From Actinomucor elegans (Eukaryota > Mucoromycota > Mucoromycetes > Mucorales > Mucoraceae), in contig JAMSLZ010000004.1 of the NCBI GenBank assembly GCA_026027325.1, forward strand, positions 682,001 to 746,000: a DNA stretch of 64,000 nt, given 5' to 3'. Each line of letters begins with the position of its first letter. Position 1 is the stretch's first letter. The notes under the pieces are model-generated. The model had not been told where the DNA came from, searched no databases, and saw only the letters and a list, made by a program, of their open reading frames with translations. The position numbers were made by a program, and so were the translations under genes. Below, in pieces: positions 61,029 to 64,000 of the stretch.

Positions 61029-61856
61029 TTGGATCTGGTACTTGGACTGGGACTTGGACTCTAGTCTTGGGAGTTCATGACACAAAGTATCCTTAAACGA
61101 TGTACCCAAGATTTCAATATAACAGTCTGAATCCATAGTTTTTTGTAGTACTTGACTAGCGTAGTTTACTCCCCGTGATGTCATACAGCTCCATATCATT
61201 AGGCTTCCGCCACCAAACTTTTTGGTCATACGAGTATTATGAGGAAGATCTCTCTGGCCTGGCTCTTTCCATGTATTAATAGCTCCATCAGACTACCACA
61301 TGTTTATTTTCGTTTCATCCGAAAATACAACTTTCTTCCATTGCTCAACAGTCCAACCATGGTATTTTCTGGCGTATTGGAGTCTATCCTTCATATAATC
61401 AACCTTGGTATATGGTCGCTTTTTCATAATATAAGCCTTAAGTCCAGTTTGATGGATCAACTTTATAGTCCCATTATAGCTGATTGAATAGCCGAGGGAG
61501 TTTAAATATTTGTGTGCATCTCGACCATTCCTTAAGTATCCGCTTCGAAGTTTGTATTTCAGTGTTACCATAATACGTTGAGGCACTATTCTACGGCCAC
61601 TACCGGTAGGTCGAACGTATTCTGGGTCTATTTCGTTTTTCATTCGGTTTACTGTCCATTTTGAAACTCCTACACGTTGCGCAATAATACTGGTTGGCTC
61701 TTGTTTTAGTACCAGTGATTTGATGCTGTCGCGCTTGTTATGAGAGATTTTATAAGGCATTATATGGAACGAAGTATGGTCAAGAAAGAAGAAAGGATAA
61801 TGGCTGAAATGAATCAGAATAGGCTTCTTTATATAATTTTCCGTTGCCATAGGCAA

Positions 61857-62396
61857 TGTTTCATTAGTAACAATAGATAAACGGAATTATTAGTGATTAT
61901 GGTCTATTTACGTCATAAAACGGAAAAGCCCTCAAATTTTAAAAGCTGAAAAAACAGTTTATCATCATTTTATCACTATGACGTAACATACAGTGGGTGA
62001 AAAAACTGTTCACGTGTTTAATGATTTCGGATAAATCATTCCAAAACTCAAGAACTACTCGACATATAATTATGTAAAAATATCCATAGAGGGATATCTT
62101 TTTTTATATGAATTTAATATATATATTAGTAGAAAACATAAATATAATGTTGTTTTTTCATGCATAATGGAACAGTTGCCTTCTTGATAATGTTTATTAT
62201 ACAGAATAATCATTTTAATTTATAAAAAAGGTTATAAAGATATAAAAACTATGGATATATTAAAAAGTTTAAATATATATAGAAAAGATAAAAATGATGT
62301 AATGTCTGTATATATCCGTCTACTATAATAATAATAACAGATTATTACTAATTTTTTTCTCTAATATACAAAAATTGAATTTTCTAACTAATAAAA
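61857..62396. other. AT-rich stretch with an isolated Tc1-like end
   Basis: No gene. At about 61985 a TA-CAGTGGGTGAAAAAACTG sequence looks like the terminal repeat of another Tc1-like element. Around 62140 a short segment (ACATAAATATAATGTTG) matches part of the 221-bp terminal repeat, hinting at a decayed terminal repeat for the neighbouring transposon. Confidence 0.5.
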
Positions 62397-63570
62397 ATGG
62401 AAACTATTAATATTAAATATAATTTACTAAGAGAATATCAAACTTTAACAAATGAATATTGGAAATTTTTAAATTATGGTTTGCCAATTATTAATCAAAA
62501 AAAAATATCATACAAAAAGGCCAATTCCTATTAATAAAATCAAGGAAATTAAAAAGGTTTTATTTGAGAAGTTGGGAATTATACCAGTTTATTTCTTTTT
62601 AGTTACATTGTTTGGTGATGGAAACTATAGAGGATATAGTTTATATGTGGAGCCAATAATAAATAATTCAGAATTAAATGATTTTAACTTTGTATATCTT
62701 ATTAGAAAAGATAAAAATATAAATTTAGATGATGTTGAATTAAATTATAATGATCAATTTGGTAGTTTTAGATCAAAAATGGAGAAAGTTTTTTCTGATA
62801 TTGGATTCATATTTCAGAGATTAAATAATAAAAAATCATTTTTAACATCTAATATAAATATATATAATATACAATTAAAAATTGCATCTGTACTTCTAAA
62901 TATTAAAAGATATGTAAAATGGACATGTTTATGTAACATTATAAATCATGTGATTTATAATTGTGTAACCAAACATTAATTGTTTTAAATAGAAAATAAT
63001 AAAAATATAAAACACTTTTTAAAAAGTGTTCTAAATTGTTTTAAGAAGAAAATATAAATTATTAAAAAATGTTGACATGAATGGCAACTTTTTAATTTTT
63101 ATTATTTTCAAATGACAAACAATTTGATAATATTTTTTATATTTTCAGAAAGACAAACAATTAAATAATATAGAACATTACAGTTTTCAATCAAATTGGA
63201 TGAATGATAACTTTGATTTCGAATATAAAAATAATTTAACTAGTAATATAGATAGCTATAGTGCACCTCCAAAATTAAATGATAGAATAAATAATTTAGA
63301 TAAAATGAAATTGTTACAACATCAATTTTTAGGATTACAATTATCAAATGTTATAAATGATTTAATAATAATATGGATTTAGAGATAGTTGTAAATGATG
63401 ATGAAAATATTTATGAGATTGATATTATTTTAGATCATAAAGGATTAGTAGTTGAAGATAGTTTTTATCTCATAAAATGGAAAAATTACGATAATAGTGA
63501 AAATTCTTGGATACATTATACTAAATTTAATACTTTTGAATGTATTAATGCTTATTGGAACAGTAAATAA
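62397..63570 (+). pseudogene. Decayed chromodomain Harbinger-like transposase
   Basis: The N-terminus METININIKYNLLREYQ and NEYWKFL match the intact homologues, followed by a frameshift near 62500. The part with the first catalytic Asp is deleted. The Glu region remains (ELNYNDQFGSFRSKMEKVF). Between about 62912 and 63150 is an extra segment of about 240 bp that begins GTAAAA and ends TTTTCAG; it could be an insertion or be removed as an intron. After it come WMNDNFDFEYKNN and a chromodomain (YEIDIILDHKGL, FYLIKWKNYDNSENSWIHYTKF) ending at 63570. Confidence 0.82.
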
Positions 63571-63629
63571 GTAATATTTTCGGAATAAATATCAATGTTG
63601 AAAAAAATATTACAATATTAAATACAACT

Positions 63630-63932
63630 TTATTTAAAATCCCATATTTCTTTAATACTAATATAACCTTTTCTGAGAAACCATGATTTGAAATATGTTT
63701 TTCTAATTTCTTCTGTACTTTTCAATGTTGTTTTTATAACTAAATTTGCATGTACATTTGTATTATTATCACAAAAATCATAAAATGGACCACTATATAA
63801 AATATCTTCAATATTCTTAATGTTTTTAATCCAAAATAATATTTTCTTGCTTAAAATTTCAAATTTTTTTCCATTAACGTCTTTTTTTTCAGGATCGAGT
63901 GTCAATACAACAGCGTAATAATGATATGTCAT
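63630..63932 (-). CDS. Diverged partner ORF of the chromodomain transposon
   Basis: 100 aa from the ATG at 63932 (MTYHYYAVVLTLDPEKKDV); homologous to the 122-aa ORFs at 17843 and 25221, with the same blocks (ILYSGPFYD, NTNVHANLVIKT, LRKGYISIKEI). It stops at WDFK, before the SWLDYAKRN segment of the others, so it is either C-terminally truncated or a shorter version. It is convergent with the transposase remnant, unlike the same-strand arrangement in LINEs A and B. Its retention beside a decayed transposase supports a real link. No gene was seen from here to the window end. Confidence 0.65.
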   Translation of the reverse strand: MTYHYYAVVLTLDPEKKDVNGKKFEILSKKILFWIKNIKNIEDILYSGPFYDFCDNNTNVHANLVIKTTLKSTEEIRKTYFKSWFLRKGYISIKEIWDFK

Positions 63933-64000
63933 TGTAAAAAGATTAAATGTTTTTTTTTGTAAATATATAATAGAATATGTCAATATTTATATTTTTTTTA

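Larger units (their letters stand above)
60197..61082. repeat. Solo-LTR-like element containing a minisatellite and a nested 400-bp repeat
   Basis: Ends TGTCAGGAACT and AGTTCATGACA (TG...CA, inverted), with the 5-bp duplication CAAAG (60192-60196 and 61083-61087) in the Tc1 transposase. Without the nested 400-bp repeat and its TTG it is about 483 bp, similar in size to the other solo LTR. No internal domain. Confidence 0.82.
59847..61760 (-). pseudogene. Tc1-type transposase of element 2, broken
   Basis: From the ATG at 61760: a helix-turn-helix domain (MPYKISHNKRDSIKSLVL, VSKWTVNRMKNEI), then WKKVVFSDETKINMW with the first Asp, then an in-frame TAG at about 61293. The frame continues (SDGAINTWKEPGQ, GGGSLMIWSCMT) to SFKDTL, where the 886-bp insertion begins. 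After it come DYYGWNPDDVILQQDGDSKHT (second Asp) and SPDLNPIEHLWHHVK (Glu), ending LRAKGGYTRY at 59847. One nonsense codon plus the insertion inactivate it. Confidence 0.87.
59689..61984 (-). mobile_element. Tc1/mariner element 2, interrupted by a second solo-LTR-like element
   Basis: The left end CAGTCACTCGAGTAAGCC begins after TA at about 59689. A - strand transposase (61760 to 59847) is interrupted at 60197-61082. The right terminal inverted repeat is not found, so the right border is approximate. Confidence 0.65.

Noticed and set aside
62100..62350. A definite 221-type terminal repeat for the last transposon
   Set aside because: Only a 17-bp stretch and a loose resemblance could be matched; too little to define a repeat boundary.

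Overview
The window looks like a repeat-rich chromosomal region of an early-diverging fungus, most likely Mucoromycota (Mucorales-like). The reasons are short GT..AG introns of about 45-75 nt, a CACTA tnp2-type transposase with an N-terminal zinc finger, Tc1 elements, and LINE ORF1/ORF2 proteins of the Mucoromycotina type. Almost everything recognisable belongs to a mobile element. The exceptions are one intact tRNA-Ala(AGC) gene and possibly a three-exon hypothetical gene at the left edge. The species cannot be named from the sequence alone.

Layout. 0.35-5.2 kb: a divergently arranged hypothetical gene (-) and a multi-exon CACTA/EnSpm transposase gene (+), the latter broken by a 402-bp repeat. 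5.2-6.8 kb: no gene, one small T-rich minisatellite. 6.85-57.2 kb: a head-to-tail array of LINE units, all on the - strand, separated by copies of the first 14 bases of tRNA-Ala (GGGGATGTAGCTCA). The full tRNA-Ala gene stands at the right end (57201-57273). Three units (26578-31435, 31450-36307, 36322-41176) are intact 4.86-kb LINEs with ORF1 and ORF2. Three are 1959-bp ORF1-only relatives (7924-9882, 41191-43149, 55242-57200). The rest are truncated, internally deleted or carry nested elements. 57.3-62 kb: nested Tc1 elements and two solo-LTR-like elements. 62.4-64 kb: a decayed chromodomain transposase with its partner ORF.

How the parts work together. The LINE appears to insert between tRNA bases 14 and 15, and its target duplication rebuilds the tRNA gene at the 5' side of each insert. 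The same site can therefore be used again and an array builds up. The ORF1-only units share the target and the LINE 3' terminus, so they are probably mobilised by LINE ORF2 in trans.

The most unusual system is a group of DDE_Tnp_4 (Harbinger-like) transposons whose transposase ends in a chromodomain. They are bounded by long terminal repeats in DIRECT orientation: 401 bp in the element at 50682-53118, and 221 bp in those at 16086-18587 and 23463-25965. Target duplications are 3 bp. Each terminal repeat also has short inverted ends of its own. Solo copies of the 401-bp repeat with 3-bp target duplications occur at 1976-2377 and 60629-61028. This is a class II transposase with LTR-like architecture and solo terminal repeats. 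The 221-bp type also carries a 122-aa partner protein of unknown function. A Merlin (IS1595-like) transposon with 8-bp target duplication lies inside the first LINE.

Caution: several frameshifts are single-base changes in T-runs and could be consensus errors. An array this repetitive could also be partly mis-assembled.
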